This document shows, one piece after another, positions 1-6,342 of a stretch of DNA of 22,422 bases. A program made the translations under genes and the position numbers. The DNA is from Oxalobacteraceae bacterium UBA7693 (GTDB lineage Bacteria > Pseudomonadota > Gammaproteobacteria > Burkholderiales > Burkholderiaceae_D), in assembly GCA_002482715.1 (NCBI GenBank), contig DLGN01000353.1:1-22422 (forward strand). The letters run 5' to 3'. Each line of letters starts with the position of its first letter. Position 1 is the stretch's first letter. The notes below the pieces were generated by a model. That model did no database searches. It worked only from the letters and a program-made list of their open reading frames with translations, and was not told the origin of the DNA.

Positions 1-23
1 TTCGAGCCCCGTCCGCTCCGCCA
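1..23 (+). tRNA. 3' end of a tRNA gene, probably tRNA-Asp (cut by window edge)
   Basis: The first 23 bases read TTCGAG, then a T-arm/acceptor 3' strand, and end in an encoded CCA. This matches the T-loop and acceptor end of a bacterial tRNA. The acceptor strand GTCCGCTCCGCCA resembles proteobacterial tRNA-Asp(GTC) as I remember it. The anticodon is outside the window, so the amino-acid identity is an inference. A terminator follows 9 bases later. Confidence 0.8.
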
Positions 24-32
24 AGTTGTAAG

Positions 33-60
33 AAAAAACGCGCTAAGGCGCGTTTTTTTT
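33..60 (+). terminator. Rho-independent terminator of the tRNA transcript
   Basis: CGCGC (39-43), loop TAAG, GCGCG (48-52), followed by eight T residues (53-60) and preceded by six A residues (33-38) that can extend the stem. It lies just after the tRNA CCA end and should end that transcript. Confidence 0.88.
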
Positions 61-151
61 CGTCTATACAAAAGTGATGCCTCAGATGCTGCAACCAATA
101 GTTTGGTGACGATAGCTGTATAAAATGTTTTGTATTCTCAAATGCGCGGGC

Positions 152-176
152 AAAAAAATGCCAGCATAAGCTGGCA
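152..176 (-). terminator. Rho-independent terminator of rdgC
   Basis: Read on the minus strand: TGCCAGC, a 4-base loop, GCTGGCA, then seven T residues (152-158). It lies about 30 bases beyond the rdgC stop codon at 206-208 and has the classic stem plus U-tract form. Confidence 0.85.
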
Positions 177-205
177 GATAGGGCGTTTAGTGAGCGACCT
201 TCGTT

Positions 206-1114
206 CTATGCAGCCAAAGGATCGGCTAGCTGTCCTCCTAATGAAAACACAATGTCATCAATCATTTTGGCTAATTCAGAAGCCATTAACAAGAAATCGG
301 CATCGAAACGTTCATTTTCATCCGCAGTACGCTGATCTTTGTCTTCATTCAAAATATCCAAAGGCTTGATACGCTTGATTGCCAGATTCTCGGAGAGAAC
401 GAAGGAAATCTTGTCATCCCAAGTCATGGCTAATTTTGTGCATTGTTTGCCCGCAGCAATGTGACGTTGCACATCGTCCGGATCAATTGAGTGACGTACA
501 TAGCGGACGGTGGCTTTATCTTCAGTGTGCGCGCGTAATTCAGTGTCTTGGTCTATTGTGAAGCCTTTTGGTGCTTCATTACCAGCTAACCAATCGGTCA
601 TCGCTGTTTGCGGGGAAATCTTAGTGCGCAAGCTTTCCATCGGGATTTTGTCGCACTTCAAGAGTAGCTTGATCACTTCATCGGCTTTGCTAGGGCTAGA
701 ACTATCGATCACTAACCAACCATTAACCGGATCGATCCAAACCCATGTTTGCCGCGTGATAGAAAAGGCGCGTGGTAATAACTCATCAGTGACGCGTTCT
801 TTCAAGTCTTTCATGGCTTTGCGACCCGGAGCGAAACCCTGTTGTTCTTCCAGTTCTTTGGCGCGCGCTTTGGTGACCTGGTTTACGACGGACGAAGGCA
901 ATAGTTTCTTTTCTGTTTGCAATAAAAGTAACAACTGTTGGTTGACGCTGTGTACCAGTTGCTCATTGCCGCGAGGTGATGCCCAGCCTTCGCTTTGCAT
1001 ATCTCCAGAGCCCGTGTTGGAAAAGGACTGTGATGCCAATTGCATATTCAATTGTTCAACATCGACTTTCCAAGGCGCAGGAAGACGGAAAACTTGTAAA
1101 TTCTTAAACCACAT
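206..1114 (-). CDS. rdgC: Recombination-associated protein RdgC
   Basis: RdgC is a nucleoid-associated, ring-forming dimer that binds double-stranded DNA and restrains RecA filament function. The 302-residue product matches the length and pattern of the family: it starts MWFKNLQVFRL, has an N-terminal LASQSF segment, a central LLPRAFS followed by WVWIDPVNG, then GKQCTKLAM and the C-terminal RFDADFLLMASELA. A longer reading would start at TTG two codons upstream (1118-1120). ATG at 1112-1114 is preferred because RdgC proteins begin M-x-WFKNL. The ribosome site is weak (only TGGA, six bases before the ATG). The gene stands alone on the minus strand with its own candidate promoter and a strong terminator. 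No truncation is visible. The large opposite-strand frames here are shadows. Confidence 0.95.
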   Translation of the reverse strand: MWFKNLQVFRLPAPWKVDVEQLNMQLASQSFSNTGSGDMQSEGWASPRGNEQLVHSVNQQLLLLLQTEKKLLPSSVVNQVTKARAKELEEQQGFAPGRKAMKDLKERVTDELLPRAFSITRQTWVWIDPVNGWLVIDSSSPSKADEVIKLLLKCDKIPMESLRTKISPQTAMTDWLAGNEAPKGFTIDQDTELRAHTEDKATVRYVRHSIDPDDVQRHIAAGKQCTKLAMTWDDKISFVLSENLAIKRIKPLDILNEDKDQRTADENERFDADFLLMASELAKMIDDIVFSLGGQLADPLAA

Positions 1115-1144
1115 GTGCAATCCAGAGAAGAGGAAAAGCGACTG

Positions 1145-1173
1145 ATTTTACACCTTCGTTGCTTGCTTGTAGA
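1145..1173 (-). promoter_or_regulatory. Candidate sigma70 promoter of rdgC
   Basis: On the minus strand TCTACA (1168-1173) and TAAAAT (1145-1150) are separated by 17 bases, matching 4/6 and 5/6 of the sigma70 consensus. Transcription would start near 1138, about 25 bases before the rdgC start codon. Prediction by eye only. Confidence 0.42.
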
Positions 1174-1312
1174 CGCTTCTGTGCAGAAACTTACTTCAAT
1201 TTATTGCGGAATAGACGTTTGCTATGCGGGTCAGGAGGATGGTCGGTGCGATATTCAAATGTTTTTACTTGGCTTGGGATCGTTTGCCGTAAATTAGCTG
1301 TCGGACAAAGGT

Positions 1313-1318
1313 TATAAT
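1313..1318 (+). promoter_or_regulatory. Candidate -10 element for argS
   Basis: A perfect TATAAT lies about 70 bases before the argS start. No good -35 box sits 16-18 bases upstream (the nearest hexamer is TAAATT), so the promoter would be weak or activator-dependent. The rest of the 276-base rdgC-argS gap shows only the divergent rdgC promoter. Confidence 0.4.
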
Positions 1319-1390
1319 GCAGACTAATTTTCTCTCAAATATTTGCCTGTATCGTGATTTTCGCGCGCAGCAAAAAACTATCTAAACACC

Positions 1391-3103
1391 ATGTTAGCTC
1401 AGCAAAAACAAGACATACTTGAAGCATTAAAAAGCGTAGTCGCGCCGATCATCGCTGGAACAGAACTCAATCCTACGATTGCACTTGAGCGTCCGCGTGA
1501 TCCTTCACACGGTGACATTGCTTGTAATATTGCAATGCAAATTGCGAAGCCTTTGAAGAAAAATCCACGCGAATTAGCGCAACAGATTGTCGATGCTTTG
1601 TTAGCACAAAACAATCCTTTGATCGCCAGCGCAGAACTTGCCGGTCCAGGCTTTATTAATCTACGTGTTACAGCGGCGGCAAAACAAGCTGTGGTGAAAA
1701 CGATTTTGCAGCAGCAAGGTCAATTTGGTAAAGGCGCTAAAGGCGCTGGTAAGAAAGTGATTGTCGAATTTGTGTCCGCGAATCCTACGGGTCCTCTGCA
1801 TGTAGGTCACGGTCGCCAAGGTGCCCTTGGAGATGCCTTGTCGGCACTGCTAGAAGCGCAGAGTTATCAGGTGACGCGTGAGTTTTACTATAACGATGCG
1901 GGTGTGCAGATCGGCAATCTGGCTTTGTCGGTGCAAGCACGGGCCAAGGGATTCAAACCGGGAGATGCTGAATGGCCTGAATCTGCTTATAACGGCGAAT
2001 ATATTGCAGAGATCGCACAAGACTTCTTAGCCAAGAAAACGGTTTCCGCCAGTAACGGTGAGCCTGTTACCGCTAATGGTGATGTCAATGATCTCGATTC
2101 TATCCGTCAATTTGGCGTGACTTATCTGCGCAATGAACAAGATATTGATTTGTTGGCTTTTGGTGTGAAGTTCGATAATTATTATCTTGAGTCTTCGCTC
2201 TATACAGATGGAAAAGTGGAAGCTGCAGTTGCTGCCTTGATTGCTGCCGGTAAAACCTATGAGCAAGATGGCGCCTTGTGGTTGCGTACAACAGAATACG
2301 GCGATGATAAAGATCGCGTCATGAAAAAGTCGGACGGCACTTACACCTACTTCGTGCCGGATGTGGCTTATCACGTGGTCAAATGGCAGCGTGGATTTAG
2401 TCAAGCGATTAACGTACAAGGTAGTGATCATCACGGTACGATTGCGCGGGTGCGCGCTGGTTTGCAGGCGGTCAATCAGGGTATACCACAAGGTTATCCA
2501 GATTATGTTTTGCACAAAATGGTCACCGTCATGAAAGATGGTGAGGAAGTGAAAATTTCCAAGCGTGCTGGTTCCTACGTGACGGTGCGTGACTTGATCG
2601 AATGGTCGGGTGGCGGCGATGTGCAAAAAGGTCGCGACGCAGTACGTTTTTTCCTGATTTCACGCAAAGCAGACACTGAATTTGTGTTCGATGTGGATGT
2701 CGCGTTGGCTAATTCTGATGAAAATCCAGTGTACTACGTGCATTATGCACATGCGCGTATTTGCCGTATGTTAGCGCAGTACAGTGAATCTGACGCCGAT
2801 TTGGCCGCATTGAAAGAGGTTGATTTATCGCCGTTGACTGCCCCGCGTGAAGCATCTTTATTGCAAAAGCTGGCCGAATATCCAGAAATGTTGGAAAAAG
2901 CTTTAGAAGAGTTGGGTCCACATCAAGTTGCATTCTACTTGCGTGATTTGGCAGGCGAATTGCATAGTTATTACAATGCTGAACGTGTATTAGTCGATGA
3001 TGAGCCAACCAAGTTGGCGCGCTTAGCGTTAATTCTGGCAACACGTCAGGTTTTACGTAATGGCCTCAGTTTGATTGGGGTTTCTGCACCAAATCAAATG
3101 TAA
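1391..3103 (+). CDS. argS: Arginyl-tRNA synthetase (class I)
   Basis: This cytoplasmic enzyme charges tRNA-Arg with arginine using ATP. The 570-residue product has the family layout. An N-terminal additional domain (about 1-115) is followed by the class I catalytic core, with the HIGH signature as HVGH at 137-140 inside NPTGPLHVGHGRQG. The KMSKS loop appears as KISKR at 388-392. An alpha-helical DALR anticodon-binding domain fills the C-terminal 120 residues (HYAHARICRM onward). Length is normal for the family. The ATG at 1391 has a poor Shine-Dalgarno but gives the expected N terminus. The SPOR-domain gene begins 46 bases downstream and dsbA follows it, so the three are probably co-transcribed. 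This order is one I recall as common in Burkholderiales. Confidence 0.98.
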   Translation: MLAQQKQDILEALKSVVAPIIAGTELNPTIALERPRDPSHGDIACNIAMQIAKPLKKNPRELAQQIVDALLAQNNPLIASAELAGPGFINLRVTAAAKQAVVKTILQQQGQFGKGAKGAGKKVIVEFVSANPTGPLHVGHGRQGALGDALSALLEAQSYQVTREFYYNDAGVQIGNLALSVQARAKGFKPGDAEWPESAYNGEYIAEIAQDFLAKKTVSASNGEPVTANGDVNDLDSIRQFGVTYLRNEQDIDLLAFGVKFDNYYLESSLYTDGKVEAAVAALIAAGKTYEQDGALWLRTTEYGDDKDRVMKKSDGTYTYFVPDVAYHVVKWQRGFSQAINVQGSDHHGTIARVRAGLQAVNQGIPQGYPDYVLHKMVTVMKDGEEVKISKRAGSYVTVRDLIEWSGGGDVQKGRDAVRFFLISRKADTEFVFDVDVALANSDENPVYYVHYAHARICRMLAQYSESDADLAALKEVDLSPLTAPREASLLQKLAEYPEMLEKALEELGPHQVAFYLRDLAGELHSYYNAERVLVDDEPTKLARLALILATRQVLRNGLSLIGVSAPNQM

Positions 3104-3149
3104 ACAGTTCGTTAGCATAACAATCAAGCACTGTAGATTTAGGGGAAAT

Positions 3150-3794
3150 ATGCATTTCGTTACTAGTAAAAGCACAAAGAAGAACTTCGCACAATGCCGT
3201 CGTCAGTCTGGTAATACTCTAATGGGAATTATCATTGGTCTGGTCATCGGCCTGGGAATTGCGGTAATCGTTGCCTTGGTGATTAACAAAGCGTCGACAC
3301 CTTTTACCAATAAAAATGGTAAGACGGATAAAGCAGATTTGCCATTGGCGCAGATGCAGGATCCTAACAAACCATTGTATGGCAATAAAGACGCGGTCAG
3401 TCTGGCAGCGAAGGAAGTGGCGGCGAGTAAAGCTGTGGAAGCGGCTAAGCCAGCAGACGCCTTAAGTGCCGCAGCCAATGCTGCAGCGGCTGCACCTGCT
3501 TCAGTTGCAACACAGGCGGCACCGACTGCAGCTTCCAAACCAGACGTAGCTGACGACAAATACATTTATTTCCTGCAGATTGGTGCGTTTAAAGAAGTTG
3601 CAGATGCCGAAAGTGCGCGCGCTAAATTGGCAATGGTGGGTGTTGAGGCGGCAGTCTCTGAGAAGGCTGGCGACAATGGCGTTTTGCACAGAGTGAGAGT
3701 CGGGCCGTTTGAAAGTTTCGATGCGATGAACAAAATGCGCGCGAAGTTGTCAGAGAACAGTGTAGAGACGGCTATCGTACGATCTGCCAAGTAA
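3150..3794 (+). CDS. SPOR-domain membrane protein (FtsN-like)
   Basis: A 214-residue inner-membrane protein with a short basic cytoplasmic N terminus, one transmembrane helix (about 24-46) and an Ala/Lys-rich periplasmic linker (about 55-135). A C-terminal SPOR domain (about 138-211) contains FLQIGAF and RVRVGPF, the two hallmark strands. SPOR domains bind denuded peptidoglycan at division sites, so a cell-division or septal role like FtsN is likely. It is shorter than E. coli FtsN, and true orthology is not shown. The frame can be opened 25 codons earlier, inside argS, but ATG 3150 is preceded by a strong AGGGGA site at 3141-3146 and puts the hydrophobic helix near the N terminus. It lies between argS and dsbA with gaps of 46 and 42 bases, consistent with one operon. 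Confidence 0.9.
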   Translation: MHFVTSKSTKKNFAQCRRQSGNTLMGIIIGLVIGLGIAVIVALVINKASTPFTNKNGKTDKADLPLAQMQDPNKPLYGNKDAVSLAAKEVAASKAVEAAKPADALSAAANAAAAAPASVATQAAPTAASKPDVADDKYIYFLQIGAFKEVADAESARAKLAMVGVEAAVSEKAGDNGVLHRVRVGPFESFDAMNKMRAKLSENSVETAIVRSAK

Positions 3795-3836
3795 ATATTG
3801 CCATATTATTTTGAATTCACACATTAAGAGGAAACC

Positions 3837-4523
3837 ATGCGTTTATTTCGTCAGTTACTGTTAGTCAGTATTGCCTTCCTATCTTTCTCTGCGGCAGCGC
3901 AAGAGCCGCGCCTAGGTCAGGAATACACTGTTTTGGATCGCCCACAGCCAACCGACGCAGGGAAGAAAGTAGAAATCACAGAATTTTTCGGCTATTTTTG
4001 CCCTGCATGTAATTCCTTTGAGCCTTACCTCGAAGCTTGGATTAAAAAGCAAGGTGATCGTATCGTGGTGAAGCGTGTGCATGTGAAGTTCAGTGATTTG
4101 ATGGCATCGCAACAAAAGTTGTATTTCACTTTAGAAGCGATGGGTAAGGTGGATGAATATCAATTGAAAACTTTTAACGCTTATCATATCGACCGTAATC
4201 GATTGTCGAGTGATGCAGACGTGTTTAAGTATGTAGAGAAAGTTGGCTTGGATAAAAAGAAATTCACCGACATCTATGGTTCTTTCGCGATTCAATCGAA
4301 AGTCAATCGTGCAGTTCAATTGATGAGTGATTACAAGATTAATGGCGTACCGACAGTTGCAATTGATGGTCGCTTCATCGTTTCTCCTGCAGATTTGTTT
4401 GCGAAGTCGAAAGTACGTGATGGCTCACATGCTGGTTTAGTTGTGATGGATTGGCTGGTTGATAAAGCGTACAAAGAAAAAAATCCTGCCGGTGCCGCAC
4501 CTGTTGTGAATAAAAAGAAGTAA
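3837..4523 (+). CDS. dsbA: Periplasmic thiol:disulfide oxidoreductase DsbA, CPAC active site
   Basis: DsbA introduces disulfide bonds into exported proteins in the periplasm and is reoxidised by DsbB. The 228-residue precursor has a signal peptide with probable cleavage after Ala21 (FSAAA before QEP). A thioredoxin fold carries the redox motif FCPACNSFEP (C55-P56-A57-C58), with the helical insertion in the middle and the cis-proline loop GVPT (P172). The usual DsbA motif is CPHC. Alanine replacing the histidine is unusual and should change redox potential, because that histidine destabilises the disulfide. The C terminus is lysine-rich. AAGAGGA lies just before the ATG. It is the last gene of the argS-SPOR-dsbA run and is followed by a strong terminator. 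Confidence 0.93.
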   Translation: MRLFRQLLLVSIAFLSFSAAAQEPRLGQEYTVLDRPQPTDAGKKVEITEFFGYFCPACNSFEPYLEAWIKKQGDRIVVKRVHVKFSDLMASQQKLYFTLEAMGKVDEYQLKTFNAYHIDRNRLSSDADVFKYVEKVGLDKKKFTDIYGSFAIQSKVNRAVQLMSDYKINGVPTVAIDGRFIVSPADLFAKSKVRDGSHAGLVVMDWLVDKAYKEKNPAGAAPVVNKKK

Positions 4524-4549
4524 GCTAAGGCGCTTTTCAGCCGCAAAAG

Positions 4550-4577
4550 AAATCCGTCGATATGACGGATTTTTTTT
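4550..4577 (+). terminator. Rho-independent terminator after dsbA
   Basis: AAATCCGTC (4550-4558), a 5-base loop, GACGGATTT (4564-4572) and a continuing T-run to 4577. It lies 27 bases after the dsbA stop and separates dsbA from the SDR gene. It is also why the longer start of the SDR frame at 4562 is not credible. Confidence 0.9.
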
Positions 4578-4633
4578 GTCTGGCACAGAGTGCGCAGCGC
4601 AAATATTGGCAAACTGAACCGAGGACAATTTTT

Positions 4634-5416
4634 ATGCAAGCAGTTTTTATTACAGGCGCATCATCTGGTTTGGGACTCGCGATTGCGCGCGAATATGCGG
4701 AGCAAGGTGCGCGCTTAGCATTAGTTGGCCGTCGTCACGACGCTTTGCAAGCTTTGCGTGATACCTTGCCAAATGCAGAATTGCATCAGATATATGCGCT
4801 GGATGTGAATGATCATACGTCCTTACATTCGGCGGCAGAACATTTTATTCAACTGGCTGGTGTGGTTAATGTGGTTGTCGCCAGTGCAGGGATTTCGGTT
4901 GGTACCTTAACTGAATTAAGTGAAGATCTGGCCGTCTTTCGGCGTGTCATGGATACCAATGTTCTCGCCACTGTCGCAACCTTCTCGCCATTTATTGAGC
5001 ATATGAAAATGCATGCCGACACGAGTAACTGTCGATTGGTTGGTATCGCCAGTGTTGCCGGTATTCGTGGTTTGCCAGGTGCTAGTGCCTATAGTGCCTC
5101 GAAGGCGGCGGTGATTAGTTATTGCGAATCTTTACGCGTGGAATTGCGTTCGAGTGGGATTAAGGTTGTTACCATCGCACCGGGTTACATCGATACGCCA
5201 ATGACGCAAATTAATACTTACGCGATGCCCTTTTTGATGCCGGCACATCAATTCGCCAAGCGTGCAATCGCGTGTATTCAGCGTGGAATAAGCTATCGCG
5301 TCATTCCGTGGCAGATGGGAGTGGTCGCCAAGGTATTACGTACTCTGCCAAATTTTCTTTATGACTTCTTGTTTGCAAATGCCCCTCGCAAGTCACGTTC
5401 ATCTTCAGATCAATAA
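4634..5416 (+). CDS. Short-chain dehydrogenase/reductase (SDR family)
   Basis: A 260-residue classical SDR oxidoreductase, presumably cytoplasmic and NAD(P)H-dependent; the substrate cannot be told. The N-terminal Rossmann motif TGASSGLG occupies residues 7-14, and the VGRR segment after beta-2 suggests NADPH preference. ASAG (83-86) replaces the usual NNAG. Catalytic residues are Asn109, Ser140 (IASVAG), Tyr153 and Lys157 (YSASK), followed by PGYIDTPM. An earlier start at 4562 would add 24 residues and lie inside the dsbA terminator. ATG 4634 is chosen because GAGGA sits before it and the protein then begins directly with the Rossmann strand. The next gene starts 11 bases after the stop, so the two are very probably one transcript. 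Confidence 0.93.
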   Translation: MQAVFITGASSGLGLAIAREYAEQGARLALVGRRHDALQALRDTLPNAELHQIYALDVNDHTSLHSAAEHFIQLAGVVNVVVASAGISVGTLTELSEDLAVFRRVMDTNVLATVATFSPFIEHMKMHADTSNCRLVGIASVAGIRGLPGASAYSASKAAVISYCESLRVELRSSGIKVVTIAPGYIDTPMTQINTYAMPFLMPAHQFAKRAIACIQRGISYRVIPWQMGVVAKVLRTLPNFLYDFLFANAPRKSRSSSDQ

Positions 5417-5427
5417 AGAGCCGCAAT

Positions 5428-6243
5428 ATGCAATTGAATACATCTTGGTTGACCGATGCAATAGGAACCCAACATACACCTATCGGACTGAGTGATCACC
5501 CTAGGATCGCTTGTCTCGTTCCTTCGATCACAGAGTTATTATGTGATTTAGGGTTAGCAAAATTTTTGGTGGCACGAACTGGCTTCTGCATACATCCTAA
5601 AGAACTTGTTCGTGATATTCCTAAAATTGGTGGCACCAAAGACGTTAATTTGGAAAAGCTGAAAAAGTTAGCTCCGACACATTTGATCGTTAATATTGAT
5701 GAAAATGAAAAGCCAACTGTGGATCTGTTGGCGCAGTTTATTCCGCATATTGTTGTGACGCATCCAGTGAAGCCTGCAGATAATTTGAGCATGTTTCGCT
5801 TACTTGGCGCGGTCTTTGGCGTCTTGCCACGCGCTGAGCAATTGTGTGCAGAATTTGAAAAAAATCTGCTGCAAATACCTGTAGATTCAATACCAAAGAA
5901 TGTGCTCTACTGTATCTGGAAAGATCCGTGGATGACGGTCAGTCGCGATACCTATATCGCACAGAATCTTGCGTTACGTGGATGGCAGCAGTGGCAAACG
6001 ACACAAATCACAGAAATTGAAAAACGTTATCCCGTGTTTGATTGGGATGATGCATCTCTGCACACAATTGATGTCGTGCTTTTGTCAACGGAACCGTATA
6101 GTTTTACGCAGTTGCATGCAGAGCAGCTACAACAGCAAATTCAGAAGCCCGTGAAACTGGTTGATGGAGAAATGCTGTCTTGGTATGGTAGTCGTGCGAT
6201 TGCTGGTTTGTCGTATTTGGCGCAGCTTGAATTGTCAGTGTAG
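5428..6243 (+). CDS. Cobalamin-binding / helical-backbone metal receptor family protein
   Basis: A 271-residue protein of the BtuF-like substrate-binding fold (COG0614 type). The N-terminal lobe has RIACLVPSITELLCDLGL (about 26-43), VARTGFCIHP and KIGGTKDVNLEKLKKLAPTH, typical of cobalamin/metal-receptor proteins. A long linking helix and a C-terminal lobe (about 140-271) follow. No signal peptide or lipobox is visible, so unlike classical BtuF it seems to be cytoplasmic. Such signal-less homologues are known in Proteobacteria, with uncertain roles. It follows the SDR gene by 11 bases and is convergent with a TonB-dependent receptor. No BtuCD transporter is nearby, so direct vitamin B12 import is not supported by context. 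Confidence 0.8.
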   Translation: MQLNTSWLTDAIGTQHTPIGLSDHPRIACLVPSITELLCDLGLAKFLVARTGFCIHPKELVRDIPKIGGTKDVNLEKLKKLAPTHLIVNIDENEKPTVDLLAQFIPHIVVTHPVKPADNLSMFRLLGAVFGVLPRAEQLCAEFEKNLLQIPVDSIPKNVLYCIWKDPWMTVSRDTYIAQNLALRGWQQWQTTQITEIEKRYPVFDWDDASLHTIDVVLLSTEPYSFTQLHAEQLQQQIQKPVKLVDGEMLSWYGSRAIAGLSYLAQLELSV

Positions 6244-6259
6244 ATTTTGTCTGATTCTG

Positions 6260-6300
6260 AAAACAAAAAGACCACGAATAATTCGTGGTCTTTTTGTTTG
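6260..6300. terminator. Bidirectional terminator between convergent genes
   Basis: A near-perfect palindrome with 19-base arms, 6261-6279 against 6281-6299. The GC core is GACCACGAA/TTCGTGGTC, with A-rich and T-rich outer parts supplying U-tracts in both directions. It lies 16 bases after the stop of the plus-strand metal-receptor gene and about 43 bases past the stop of the minus-strand TonB receptor. Confidence 0.92.
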
Positions 6301-6342
6301 TCGAAACGATGTCAGTTTCGATCTGCTTTAATCCAAAGGGAA

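Noticed and set aside
1..60. Integration site (attachment site) at the tRNA 3' end
   Set aside because: No integrase gene and no second copy of the tRNA 3' end occur in the window. The next gene is the housekeeping gene rdgC.
510..1145. Long plus-strand frames (379-561 and 510-1145) opposite rdgC
   Set aside because: They are antisense shadows of a clearly recognised rdgC, lack ribosome sites and give Cys/Ser-rich sequences with no family resemblance.
2027..2626. Minus-strand frame of 199 codons inside argS
   Set aside because: It overlaps the argS catalytic core completely and has no domain pattern; it is a reading-frame shadow.
4562..4633. Longer N terminus for the SDR gene
   Set aside because: It would begin inside the dsbA terminator hairpin and add residues before the Rossmann strand. 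ATG 4634 has its own ribosome site.
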